Below, piece by piece: positions 26,874-35,500 of a stretch of 64,000 nucleotides of DNA (position 1 is the first letter of the stretch; the number at the start of each line of letters is the position of its first letter). A program made the position numbers and the translations under genes. Origin of the DNA: Catellatospora bangladeshensis (GTDB taxonomy: Bacteria > Actinomycetota > Actinomycetes > Mycobacteriales > Micromonosporaceae); NCBI RefSeq assembly GCF_016862575.1, contig NZ_BONF01000042.1, positions 1-64,000 of the forward strand, in the 5' to 3' direction. Under the pieces are notes generated by a model. That model was not told where the DNA came from and did no database searches. It saw only the letters and a list, made by a program, of their open reading frames with translations.

Positions 26874-28115
26874 ATGTTCCGCCCTGCCGAGCAGGTCCTC
26901 GTCAACTGCTCCGTCTACGACGGCGTCGGCGACACCGTCCTGCCCGACCACGCCGTGTGGACCGACCCCGACGGCATGATCCGCGCCGTCGGGCCCGTCG
27001 ACGACGTGCTCGCCGAAGCCCGCGGCGTCACCGTCGTCGACCTCGGCGGCGGCTACCTCATGCCCGGCCTGACCAACATGCACGTGCACCTGTCGCTCGG
27101 CCTGCCCGGCCACTTCGGCGACGAGGTGCACCGCTCCGACCAGGCCGAACTCGTCCTGCTCATGGCCGACTCGGCCCGCCGCACTCTGCACGCGGGCATC
27201 ACCACCGCCCGCCTGGTCGGCGAGAGCCGCTACGCCGACTTCGCCCTGCGCAAGGCCATCGAGCGCGGCGCCGTCGACGGACCCCGCATCTTCACCGCCG
27301 GGCACGCGCTGTGCTGCACCGGCGGCCACGGCTGGGACGCCGACGCGCTGGAGGCCGACGGCGCCGACGGGTTCCGCAAGCTCACCCGCCAGCAGATCCG
27401 CGCCGGGGCCGACCTGATCAAGGTGTGCATCTCCGGCGGCATCGCCGGCCAGCACGAGGCCATCGACACCCCACAGCTGCTCGACGACGAGATGGCCGCC
27501 GTCATCCAGGTCGCCCACGACTGGGGCCGCAAGGTCACCGCTCACGCGGGCCCGGCCGACTCGATCCGCCGCGCCGTCGAGCTGGGCCTGGACTGCGTCG
27601 AGCACGGCTACGAACTCACCGACGACGTCACGAAGCTGATGGCCGCCCACGGCACCTGGTACGTGCCGACCATCGTGGTCAGCCGCTGCGAGCAGTTCTT
27701 CCGCGACTCCGGCGTGCCCGGCTGGCTCATGGACCGGGCCCTGTCGGCCGGTCCCCGCCACTGGGAGAGCCTGCAGCTGGCCATCGCCAACGGCGTGCCC
27801 ATCGCCATGGGCAGCGACATGCCCCCGCACGCCGGCTACGACGAGACCACCGCCACCGTGCGCGAGCTGGAGTTCATGGTCGACGCCGGGATGAGCGTCG
27901 CCGACGCGCTCAAGTCCGCCACCGTACGCCCCGCGCAGTGGCTCGGCGCCGACGACCGACTCGGCACTGTCCAGGAGGGACGCCACGCCGACCTGATCGT
28001 GCTGCGCGACGACCCGACCAAGAGCATCTCCGCGCTGCGCACCCTGCACCTGGTCATGAAGGGCGGCGTCGTGTACCGCGACGACACCAACGTGACGCGG
28101 CGGTTCGCCCGATGA
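26874..28115 (+). CDS. Metal-dependent amidohydrolase (imidazolonepropionase/Xaa-Pro-carboxypeptidase-like)
   Basis: A 413-residue amidohydrolase-superfamily enzyme with an apparently complete binuclear metal set: His70 and His72 (NMHVHL), Lys183 (ADLIKVCISGG), His224 (TAHAG), His244 (VEHGYEL) and Asp315 (MGSDMPPHAG). It belongs to the imidazolonepropionase-like branch, which includes Xaa-Pro/Xaa-Arg carboxypeptidases and organophosphate-type lactonases. It is cytoplasmic, with no signal peptide. An AAGGAG site precedes the ATG. Following directly on the importer genes, it is likely the first hydrolytic step on the imported compound; an N-acyl or Xaa-Pro amide bond is a reasonable guess. Confidence 0.88.
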   Translation: MFRPAEQVLVNCSVYDGVGDTVLPDHAVWTDPDGMIRAVGPVDDVLAEARGVTVVDLGGGYLMPGLTNMHVHLSLGLPGHFGDEVHRSDQAELVLLMADSARRTLHAGITTARLVGESRYADFALRKAIERGAVDGPRIFTAGHALCCTGGHGWDADALEADGADGFRKLTRQQIRAGADLIKVCISGGIAGQHEAIDTPQLLDDEMAAVIQVAHDWGRKVTAHAGPADSIRRAVELGLDCVEHGYELTDDVTKLMAAHGTWYVPTIVVSRCEQFFRDSGVPGWLMDRALSAGPRHWESLQLAIANGVPIAMGSDMPPHAGYDETTATVRELEFMVDAGMSVADALKSATVRPAQWLGADDRLGTVQEGRHADLIVLRDDPTKSISALRTLHLVMKGGVVYRDDTNVTRRFAR

Positions 28116-29764
28116 GCACCATCACCGAGATCGCCGACGGCTATCTGGCCGCGCTGGCCGCGATCGACCCCGACGCGGCCGACGTCGTGGGACGCCCGCT
28201 GCCGTCCCGGTTCGGGGACCTGTCCCCCGCCGGGTTCGCCGCCCGCGCCGAACTCGACCGGCGCACCCTGACCGCGGCGCGGGCCGCGACCGCAGACGGC
28301 ACCGCCGCACACGCCCTCAAGGCAGCGCTGGTCGACCGGCTGGAGAGCGACCTGGCGCTGTACGACGCCGGGTTCACCACCCGGCTTCTCGCGCCGCTGG
28401 CCACGCCCGTGCACCTGACCCGCCAGGTGTTCGACCAGTTCCCCCGCGAGACCGATGAGGACTGGGCGGTCATCGCCGAGCACCTGCACGGCCTCGGCGG
28501 GGCGCTGGAGGCGTACGCGGCGACCCTGCGCGACGCCGCCGACCAGGGACACCTCGTCGCCCGGCGGCAGGTGCTCGCCGTCGCCGACCAGGCCACCGCC
28601 TGGATCACCACCGACGACTTCTACGGCCGCCTGGCCGCCGCCCGCCCCGGCGACGACCGGATCGCCGAAGGCGCCCGCCAGGCGTCCGCCGCGACCGGCA
28701 GGTTCGCCGCGTTCCTGCGCCTGGAGCTCGCCCCGCGCGCCGGGACCGTCGACGGCGTCGGCCGCGACATGTACGCCGTCACCTCCCGCAGCTTCCTCGG
28801 CGCGCAGGTCGACCTCGACGAGCTGTACGCCTACGGCTGGGACCAGCTGCGCAGCACCGCAGAGGAGATGCGGCAGGTCGCCGCGCAGCTCGGCCATCCC
28901 GACACGGCCGCCGCCTTCGCCGCGCTCGACGCCGACCCCGCCTGGCGCGTGGCCACCGGCCCGGCGCTGGAGCAGTGGCTCGGCGATCGCGTCGAGCAGG
29001 TCACCGCCGCGCTCGACGGCACGCACTTCGACATTCCCGCCGCGACCCGCCAGGTGACCTGCCGGATCAGCCCCGCCGCGTCCGGCGTCATGTACTACAC
29101 CCCGCCCGACGCGACCCTGACCCGCCCCGGCGGCATCTGGTGGGCCGTGCCCGGCGGCCACCCCGAGATCCCGGTCTGGAGCCACGTCGGCACCCTCTAC
29201 CACGAGGGCCTGCCCGGACATCACCTCCAGCACGCGATCACCATGACCACCGAGCAGCTGCACCCCTGGCAGCGGCACCTGTGCCACGTCCACGGCTACG
29301 CCGAGGGCTGGGCCCACTACGCCGAACGCCTCGCCGACGAGCTGGGCCTCTACCAGGGCCCCGCCGAACGCCTCGGCATGCTCTGCGGCCAGATCTGGCG
29401 CGCCGCCCGCATCGTCATCGACATGGGCCTGCACCTGGACGCACCCATCCCTGCCGGCAACGGCTTCACCGAGGCCACCCGCTGGACCCCGGAGCTGGCC
29501 GTGGACTTCCTCGTCCAGGTCGCCGGGCTCGACCGGGCCACCGCGACGTTCGAAGTGGACCGCTACCTCGGCTGGCCGGGCCAGGCGCTCGCGTTCAAGG
29601 CCGGGGCACGGCTGTGGGCGCAGGCCCGCCGCGACGCCGAGACCCGCGCCGGAGCCGCGTTCGACCGCAGGCGTTTCCACACCGACGCGCTGCGCCTTGG
29701 CCCCATGGGCCTGGACCCGCTGCGCGCCGTCCTCACCGCACTCGACCCCCAGGAGCGACCTTGA
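28112..29764 (+). CDS. DUF885 family zinc metallohydrolase
   Basis: A 550-residue protein of the DUF885 family. The zinc-binding motif HEGLPGHH is at about 364-371, and the downstream Glu is in EGWAHYAERL (Glu398), the family pattern. Members are mostly uncharacterised, metallopeptidase-like and often found near peptide transporters. There is no signal peptide, so it should act in the cytoplasm. Its start overlaps the amidohydrolase stop (ATGA) and its stop overlaps the next start (TTGA). A second peptide or amide hydrolase acting with the amidohydrolase is the best contextual reading. Confidence 0.85.
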   Translation: MSTITEIADGYLAALAAIDPDAADVVGRPLPSRFGDLSPAGFAARAELDRRTLTAARAATADGTAAHALKAALVDRLESDLALYDAGFTTRLLAPLATPVHLTRQVFDQFPRETDEDWAVIAEHLHGLGGALEAYAATLRDAADQGHLVARRQVLAVADQATAWITTDDFYGRLAAARPGDDRIAEGARQASAATGRFAAFLRLELAPRAGTVDGVGRDMYAVTSRSFLGAQVDLDELYAYGWDQLRSTAEEMRQVAAQLGHPDTAAAFAALDADPAWRVATGPALEQWLGDRVEQVTAALDGTHFDIPAATRQVTCRISPAASGVMYYTPPDATLTRPGGIWWAVPGGHPEIPVWSHVGTLYHEGLPGHHLQHAITMTTEQLHPWQRHLCHVHGYAEGWAHYAERLADELGLYQGPAERLGMLCGQIWRAARIVIDMGLHLDAPIPAGNGFTEATRWTPELAVDFLVQVAGLDRATATFEVDRYLGWPGQALAFKAGARLWAQARRDAETRAGAAFDRRRFHTDALRLGPMGLDPLRAVLTALDPQERP

Positions 29765-30144
29765 GCACCGACGACCTCGCCCAGGTCATCACCTCGATGT
29801 ACCGGGCGCTGGGCGACCGCCCCGCCTTCGACGCCCACCTGCACCCGGCCCTGACCATCTGGGAGTCCGACGCGCCCGAGCTGCTGCACGGCCTGCCGTC
29901 GCTGGACGCGCTGCGCGACCGGCGCGCCGCGGCCCGCTCCGGCGCCCCCGTGGCCGGGACGGTCACCGTCGCCCCCGAGGAGCTGCTGACCGAGAGCTGG
30001 GGCGAGACCGGCCTGGCCCGGTACCTGCTGCGCGCCGTGCACGCCGACGGCAGCCGGGACGACGTCTTCCGGGTCACCGACGTGCTGCGCCGCGACGGCA
30101 AGGGCTGGCGCATCGTGCACCACCACGCGGAGGCCGTGGCATGA
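29761..30144 (+). CDS. NTF2/SnoaL-like small protein
   Basis: A 127-residue protein starting at TTG 29761, whose last two bases lie in the preceding TGA. The helix-rich N-terminus (ITSMYRALGDRPAFDAHLHP), a central IWESDAPE strand and the C-terminal RVTDVLRRDGKGWRIVHHH match DUF4440/SnoaL-type cone-shaped folds. Such proteins can be small isomerases, cyclases or binding proteins. No catalytic assignment is possible from sequence alone. The rare TTG start and tight overlap suggest lower, coupled expression. Confidence 0.78.
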   Translation: MSTDDLAQVITSMYRALGDRPAFDAHLHPALTIWESDAPELLHGLPSLDALRDRRAAARSGAPVAGTVTVAPEELLTESWGETGLARYLLRAVHADGSRDDVFRVTDVLRRDGKGWRIVHHHAEAVA

Positions 30145-30464
30145 GCGACGAACCCGTCACCGACGTCTACGACCTGCGGGTCGTCGTCGAGCGCATCGAG
30201 GGCCGCTCCGTCTGCGGGCTGAAGGTCGGCGACTACATCGACCTCACCCAGTCGAATCGGCTGTCCACTCCCGAGGGCGGGCACTTCTGCCTGTACGCGC
30301 TGGCCGCGTGCCTGCCGCTGCTGCCCGCCAAGCAGCGTCCCCTGCCGCCGGGCGACTGGCTGGAGACCGACTGCCACGTCGCCTGCCCCGACCCCGACGA
30401 GCGGCTCATCATGCGCATCGAGCGCACCGCCCGCCGCACCATCCCCACGGAAGAACTCACATGA
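30141..30464 (+). CDS. TIGR04076-like small protein
   Basis: A 107-residue protein with VYDLRVVVERIEG, Cys46 in RSVCGLKVGDYI, LPLLPAKQRPLPPGDWLET and a CHVACPDP segment. This pattern fits the TIGR04076 family of small Cys-containing proteins, which often lie next to oxidoreductases or hydrolases and have no established function. It overlaps both neighbours by 4 bp. The conserved Cys residues could bind a metal or help a partner enzyme, but this is speculative. Confidence 0.75.
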   Translation: MSDEPVTDVYDLRVVVERIEGRSVCGLKVGDYIDLTQSNRLSTPEGGHFCLYALAACLPLLPAKQRPLPPGDWLETDCHVACPDPDERLIMRIERTARRTIPTEELT

Positions 30465-31462
30465 CCCAGCGCCTGATCGGGCTCGGCGTGCAGTCCGACA
30501 AGACCGCCGGCGAGTACGCCGCCATCGCCCAGCTCGCCGAGCAGCACGGCTTCGACGTGCTGAGCGTGTTCGGCGACCTGATGTACCAGCCGCCGATCTT
30601 CCCGCTGCTCGTGGCGGCCCAGCACACCAGCCGCATCGCGCTCGGGCCCGCGTGCCTGAACCCGTACACGATGCACCCGGCCGAGGTCGCGGGCCAGATC
30701 GCCGCGCTGGACATCGCGTCCGGCGGCCGGGCGTACCTGGGCCTGGCCCGGGGCACCTGGCTCGACCAGGTCGGCGTGCCGCAGGCCCGGCCGCTGCGGC
30801 GGCTGCGCGAGACCGTGGACGTGGTGAACCTGCTGCTGGGCCAGGACCCAGCCGGCTACCAGGGGCGCGAGCTGAGCATCGCCCCGGGCACCGCGCTGCG
30901 GTACACGCCGCACCGGCCGCGCGTACCGCTGCTCATCGGCACCTGGGGGCAGCGCACCGCGGAACTGGCCGCCGCGGTCGCCGACGACGTCAAGGTCGGC
31001 GGCTCCGCCAACCCGGCCATGGGCAAAACCATGCGGGCCTGGCTCGACGCGGCCGCGGCCGCCGCCGGGCGGGACCCGGCCGAGGTCGGGCTGACCCTGG
31101 GCGCGGTCACCGTCGTGGACGAGGACGGGGCCGCCGCCCGCGCCCTGGCCCGCACCGAGGTCGCCATGTACCTCGCGGTGGTCGCCGACCTCGACCCCAC
31201 CGTCGAGATCGACCCCGAGCTGCTGGCGCGGGTGCAGGCGCACGTCGGCCGGGGCGAGCACGCCGAGGCGGGCGCGCTGATCAGCGACGACCTGCTCGAC
31301 CTGTTCGCGTTCTCCGGCACGCCTTCGCAGATCGCCGACCAGGCGGAGGCGGTGTTCGCGGCGGGGGTGACCCGCGTCGAGTTCGGCACCCCGCACGGGC
31401 TCACCCCGATGCGCGGCGTCGAGCTGCTAGGCGGGTATGTCGTGCCCGCCCTGCGCGGCTAG
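30461..31462 (+). CDS. LLM-class (luciferase-like) flavin-dependent oxidoreductase
   Basis: A 333-residue TIM-barrel oxidoreductase of the bacterial-luciferase/F420 superfamily. GLGVQSDKTAGEYAAIAQLAE at the N-terminus, ALGPACLNPYTMHPAEVAGQ, a GRAYLGLARGTWLD core and LLIGTWGQRTAELAA are characteristic of F420- or FMN-dependent members such as methylenetetrahydromethanopterin-reductase-like proteins. It is the last gene of the ten-gene operon and overlaps the previous gene by 4 bp. It probably performs a redox or oxygenase step on a breakdown product. The cofactor cannot be told from sequence by eye, but F420 is common in actinomycetes. Confidence 0.86.
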   Translation: MTQRLIGLGVQSDKTAGEYAAIAQLAEQHGFDVLSVFGDLMYQPPIFPLLVAAQHTSRIALGPACLNPYTMHPAEVAGQIAALDIASGGRAYLGLARGTWLDQVGVPQARPLRRLRETVDVVNLLLGQDPAGYQGRELSIAPGTALRYTPHRPRVPLLIGTWGQRTAELAAAVADDVKVGGSANPAMGKTMRAWLDAAAAAAGRDPAEVGLTLGAVTVVDEDGAAARALARTEVAMYLAVVADLDPTVEIDPELLARVQAHVGRGEHAEAGALISDDLLDLFAFSGTPSQIADQAEAVFAAGVTRVEFGTPHGLTPMRGVELLGGYVVPALRG

Positions 31463-31729
31463 CCAGGCGCCAGCAGCTTCGGCACGTCGGCCCGGCGGCG
31501 CCGTTGAACTTCGACGACGGTACGACTTCGTGATTCGTGAGCGCCCTGTCCTTCGGAATTGCGCCGTCTGGGGAACTTCCGTCTCGGGAAGGTTCAGCCG
31601 GTCTCCCGTGGTGAGCCGGATTCTTCGCCACAGGAGAACATGTTCTCCTGTGGCGAAGAACCGATCTCAAGCCTGAGCCTGCGATGAGCGCCTACCTGAG
31701 CAGCCGGCAGGGTCGCAGACTGGCGTGAA
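31463..31729. other. Intergenic region between convergent genes
   Basis: This 267-bp region has no convincing gene. Its one notable element is the 40-bp perfect palindrome listed separately. Confidence 0.5.
31621..31660. terminator. Perfect 40-bp palindrome, probable bidirectional terminator
   Basis: The two 20-base halves (31621-31640 and 31641-31660) are exact reverse complements with no spacer. The left half begins TTCTTCGCCACAGG and the centre is ACATGT. It lies between two convergent genes. A bidirectional terminator or RNA-processing hairpin is the simplest reading; a dimeric protein site is possible. Confidence 0.6.
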
Positions 31730-32149
31730 TCAGTCGACGTACGCGCAAATGGCCTGGTCCTTGGGGAACCAGCGCATGTTCACCCTAAGGGTGGGATCGT
31801 AGACACCGGTCTCCGTAACTCCCTCCACACGTTGCACATAGCGGACTGCGTTCTCGGTCGCCGTGCCGAAGTCGCCGTCCACCACGAGGTTGAAGTAGTA
31901 GCACTTGTTCAGAGAGGTCTGCAGGACCCTGACTGCATTGTTGTCGTAGTTTCCATTGCGCATCTGGCAAGTGACGCCGGTGGTGCTGTTCTTCGGAATG
32001 GCCGTGAGTACGTTGTCGTGGTTGTAGATCGTTCCGCTCACATTGCAAGTCGCATACGCGGCGTGAGCGGGCGTCGCCACGCTCACGATCGTCGCCGCGA
32101 CCATCGACACGAACAGCCCGGACAACAGCCGTGCGAGCTTCTTGGACAT
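31730..32149 (-). CDS. Secreted peptidoglycan-binding-domain protein
   Basis: A 139-residue protein. ATG 32149 is preceded by GGGGAG and opens a Sec signal peptide (MSKKLARLLSGLFVSMVAAT through ATPAHA, about 32 residues). The mature part carries a PG_binding_1-like repeat: VRVLQTSLNKCYYFNLVVDG then DFGTATENAVRYVQRVEG. Four Cys may give two disulfides. There is no catalytic domain, so it is a stand-alone wall-binding protein that may decorate the wall or compete for it. A longer upstream reading is rejected because it would lose the signal peptide position. Confidence 0.8.
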   Translation of the reverse strand: MSKKLARLLSGLFVSMVAATIVSVATPAHAAYATCNVSGTIYNHDNVLTAIPKNSTTGVTCQMRNGNYDNNAVRVLQTSLNKCYYFNLVVDGDFGTATENAVRYVQRVEGVTETGVYDPTLRVNMRWFPKDQAICAYVD

Positions 32150-32486
32150 GTGTGTAACTCCCCGTTCGACACGTAGAATTTGGACACGGAGATCTTTTCC
32201 CGTCCCACAAAGGTTCGCCATGTCCTTTCCCCCTGGGGAAACCTGTGCTCTGACCGGGTCAGCCGTTGTCGCGATGTGGAGATGACCCGGCATCCGATCC
32301 CGCAGGCGGCGGCAAGGCGGCCGCTTCGCCCGTTGGCTCGCTGCGCAGACTCGCCGCCAACCCACCAGCTACCGCCGCGTCCACGGGGTCCGCTGGTTCC
32401 GGACGACGTACGGTCCCGCCCCGCCTGCTGGACAGCAGGAGCCTCACCTGGCCTGACCTCACCGCCGGACGGGATGGGTGCGGAAC
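32150..32486. other. Intergenic region without a supported gene
   Basis: This 337-bp region lies upstream of the peptidoglycan-binding gene and downstream of the M48 gene. The part near 32150-32230 is less GC-rich and should hold the promoter of the secreted-protein gene. I see no gene, clear terminator or repeat in the rest. Confidence 0.4.
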
Positions 32487-35009
32487 TCATCGATTATGGG
32501 ATGACGGCCAGTGGTCGGCGGGGACCTTGGCGGCCTCGGCCGCGGTGACGATGCCGCAGTAGTCGGCGATCGCCCGGTTGGCCTGGTGGTTGCGGGTCAG
32601 GTCGGCGGCGAGGAGCGCACGCATGGCCTCGTCGCCCAGCTTCTGCAGCACGATGTCGTCGGCGGACGCGGCGGCGGTGGCGGCGACGCCCAGCCTGCTC
32701 GGCCACGTCGTGCCGCTCAGGTCGGTCAGCCCGACCCCGTAGGAGTGCGCGGCGAGGCCATAGCCGCACGCCACGGCGCGCGGCAGGCTCGCCGGGCGGA
32801 TCGACGCCGCGTACTGGCGCAGCAGGTTGACCGAATCCGGCGACATCGCCGTGCTGTTGTCGGTGCCGCGCAGGTACGTGGTGGCCCCGGCCCCGCCGAT
32901 GACGGCGACCGCGAGCACCGTAGGCAGCAACCCAGCGACGGCCGGCCAGCGGGGGCCTGTCGGCGGCGGGGGCGTGCTGGGGCGCAGCGGCGCGCGTACG
33001 GCCGATCCCGCCATCGCCGCGAGCGCGGCCAGCACGACGGCCAGGACCGCTCCCGCCATGGTGACGCCGGTCAGGCCCTGGACGGCGAAGCCCGCGCCGC
33101 GGGCGGCGCAGTCGAGCACGTTCGTCGTGCAGGTGGCGGTGATCAGGTAGGCGGCAACGACGGCGACGAGGGCGGGCACGGCCGTGAGCGCGGCCAGGGC
33201 GGCGTGGACGGCCGCCTCCCCGGTCCGCCGGTGCCCGCCGCGCCACAGCCCGAGCCCGAACGCGCACGCCACGACGACGCTCCCGGCGACGACCCCGCAC
33301 AGGCCGAGCGCGGGCCACACCTGCCCCGCCCGCAGCAGCCCGCCGAGTCTGCCCTGGAAAGGGAGCATGGCCAGCGTGAACCCGATCGCGATCGCGCCCG
33401 TGGTCAGCAGCGCTCGGCCGATCTCGGCCCGCCGTGCGCGGATCAGCCCGGCGACGGGGTAGACGCAGGCCCAGATCACCCCGGCGGCGAGCACCGGGTT
33501 GCTGATCATCGCGCCGAGGCCGATCGTCACGGTCTGCCAGGTCGGGTACGACGACACCAGCATCGCGGGCAGCTTGAGCCAGGCCGACACCCACCACCCG
33601 AACACGGCGGCGGCCGCGAGCACCCCGAAGATCGCCTGCCCGCGCGGCCGCGGGTTGCCGCGCAGGTGGCTGTACGCGCTGCGGACGACCCAGCGCAGGT
33701 AGACCTGGCACAGCACCAGCAGCACGGCCGCGACCCCCGCGGCGACCAGCGGCTCGGACCACAGGACCTGCGCCCAGCTGCCGGCCTCCGGCAGGTTCGG
33801 GGTGAGCAGCTGGCCCAGCAGGAGCCCGCCGGTCAGCGCCGCCGCGGCGGGCCACGTCGCCGGGGGCCGGGCGTCGGCGTCCGCGAGCGCCCGCTGGACC
33901 GCGCGCCAGGCGGATCCGGCGACGACCGCCGCCGCGCACGTGCCCAGCAGCAGGCCGAGGATCCAGTCGTGGACGTAGAGCCGCGCATCCGGCCAGACGG
34001 TGCCGAGCAGGAAGCCCATCAGCGGATACGCGAACCCGAGCAGCACTCCCGCGCCCAGCGCCTCGCCGGGGTGCAGCCGGAACAGCACCGCGTGGTCGTC
34101 GAGCGCGGCCAGGCGCTGTGCCTCGGTGGGGTGGTTGGCGCCGAGCGTCCACCGCCTCGGGCGGCCGTGCCGGGGCTGCAGCGCCGCTGCCACGTCGCCG
34201 GTGTCGCCGGCCGTCTGGGCGGCCCGCACGTCGGCGTAGTACTCACGCGAGCGCAGCACGGCGGTCCGGGTCAGCCACAGCACCACCAGGAACAGCGCCA
34301 GCCGCCACGACACCTGGGTCAGCATCGCCGGCTCCACGGCGCTGTAGACGACGGCGGGCACCACCACCACGGCGAGGAAGCCCCACCACAGCGCCAGGGT
34401 CAGGTACGTGATGTCGATGTCGCGGTTGCGCACGTGGGCCAGCTCGTGTGACAGCACGCCGCGCAGCACCCGAGGGTCCCGGCCGCCGTGGGCGAGCAGC
34501 CCCGCGTCGAGCATGATGCGGTAACGGCCGAGCCGCCCGAACGCGCGCGCCCCGGCGGTGACCCGCAGTATCGCGACCTCGACCCGCACCGGCTGCCCCG
34601 AGGCGGCCAGGACCTCGTGCGCGGTGCGTACGGCCGGGCTGTCCGGCATCTCGGCCAGCGCGCGCAGCGGCTCTCTGCTGATGAACCGGGGCGCCGTGGC
34701 GTACGCGAGCACCGCGACCAGAAGCAGCACCCCCACCATCGCGGCGACCAGCCCGAACGCCGACCGGTAGGCGCCGTTGACGCAGCCGGTGAACCCGTCG
34801 GTCAGCGCCGCGCCGTCCAGGCCGAGCACCTGGCGGCGGGCGTCGTTCACGCACTCCACCCGCGCCGCGGCGACCGGGCCCCGGAAGGTCCCGCCGAACA
34901 GGCCCGCGATCCAGCTGAACACCATGATCGAGCCGATGGTCGTGGTGAGCATCAGCAGCACGAACCTGGCGCTGGTCGCGCTGGGCAGCACGAACGGGTC
35001 GGGTTTCAC
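32487..35009 (-). CDS. M48-family polytopic membrane metalloprotease
   Basis: An 840-residue protein with many membrane helices. The M48 zinc motif HELAHVRNRD is at 188-197, and the third ligand is probably Glu256 in REYYADVRAA, the HtpX/Ste24 pattern. The C-terminal half adds about ten more helices, making it far longer than HtpX (about 290 residues). The last about 120 residues after a further helix look extracytoplasmic. The start is GTG 35009, in a GTGA overlap with the upstream gene. A membrane-protein quality-control or signalling protease is likely. The large C-terminal extension is of unknown function. Confidence 0.85.
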   Translation of the reverse strand: MKPDPFVLPSATSARFVLLMLTTTIGSIMVFSWIAGLFGGTFRGPVAAARVECVNDARRQVLGLDGAALTDGFTGCVNGAYRSAFGLVAAMVGVLLLVAVLAYATAPRFISREPLRALAEMPDSPAVRTAHEVLAASGQPVRVEVAILRVTAGARAFGRLGRYRIMLDAGLLAHGGRDPRVLRGVLSHELAHVRNRDIDITYLTLALWWGFLAVVVVPAVVYSAVEPAMLTQVSWRLALFLVVLWLTRTAVLRSREYYADVRAAQTAGDTGDVAAALQPRHGRPRRWTLGANHPTEAQRLAALDDHAVLFRLHPGEALGAGVLLGFAYPLMGFLLGTVWPDARLYVHDWILGLLLGTCAAAVVAGSAWRAVQRALADADARPPATWPAAAALTGGLLLGQLLTPNLPEAGSWAQVLWSEPLVAAGVAAVLLVLCQVYLRWVVRSAYSHLRGNPRPRGQAIFGVLAAAAVFGWWVSAWLKLPAMLVSSYPTWQTVTIGLGAMISNPVLAAGVIWACVYPVAGLIRARRAEIGRALLTTGAIAIGFTLAMLPFQGRLGGLLRAGQVWPALGLCGVVAGSVVVACAFGLGLWRGGHRRTGEAAVHAALAALTAVPALVAVVAAYLITATCTTNVLDCAARGAGFAVQGLTGVTMAGAVLAVVLAALAAMAGSAVRAPLRPSTPPPPTGPRWPAVAGLLPTVLAVAVIGGAGATTYLRGTDNSTAMSPDSVNLLRQYAASIRPASLPRAVACGYGLAAHSYGVGLTDLSGTTWPSRLGVAATAAASADDIVLQKLGDEAMRALLAADLTRNHQANRAIADYCGIVTAAEAAKVPADHWPSSHNR

Positions 35010-35500
35010 CTCGCCGGCCCGGTCAGCGCTGCGGTGATGAGGTTGGCCACCCGCTGCGCCCGCTCCGGCTCGACCTTGGAATCCAGTGCCAGTTGCAGTG
35101 CGAGCCTTCCGATCTCGGCCGCGTCCGTGCTGGACAGCTGCGGCAGCGGCGTGTCCGAACCCTGCGGCGCCACCGCACCGCTGAGCCGCTTGCGCAGCCT
35201 GCGCCTCTCCCACCATCCGCGGGCCTGCCCGCTCACCCCGGCGGTCAGCAGGTCGCAGGCCACTCCGTTGAGGACGGTCAGCAGGAACGCCGCCAGCAGC
35301 CCGGCACCGCCCGCGAGGTCGAACCCGACCGGGTCGTCCCCGGAACGCCCCTCCAGGGCCGTTCGCACGGCGCGGTCCCGGCCGCTGTCACTGCCGAAGA
35401 ACCCCGCCGCGACGGGGTCGAGCAGTGCCAGCTCCTCGGGAGCCAGCTCCCCCAGGATCGCGGCTGCGGCCTCGTTGATGGTCGGCGGCGCTTCGGTCAT
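35006..35500 (-). CDS. Hypothetical protein coupled to the M48 protease
   Basis: A 164-residue protein. The N-terminal helical part is acidic (INEAAAAILGELAPEELALL). A hydrophobic segment near 65-85 (GGAGLLAAFLLTVLNGVACD) may be a membrane helix. The C-terminal part is helical. No family recognised. It overlaps the lipoprotein gene upstream by 4 bp and the protease gene downstream by 4 bp, so it is probably a partner of those proteins. Confidence 0.65.
   Translation of the reverse strand: MTEAPPTINEAAAAILGELAPEELALLDPVAAGFFGSDSGRDRAVRTALEGRSGDDPVGFDLAGGAGLLAAFLLTVLNGVACDLLTAGVSGQARGWWERRRLRKRLSGAVAPQGSDTPLPQLSSTDAAEIGRLALQLALDSKVEPERAQRVANLITAALTGPAR

Noticed and set aside
32180-32548. 122-codon plus-strand frame in the 32.2-32.5 kb gap
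   Set aside because: Pro/Arg-rich, no ribosome site, runs into the M48 gene on the other strand.
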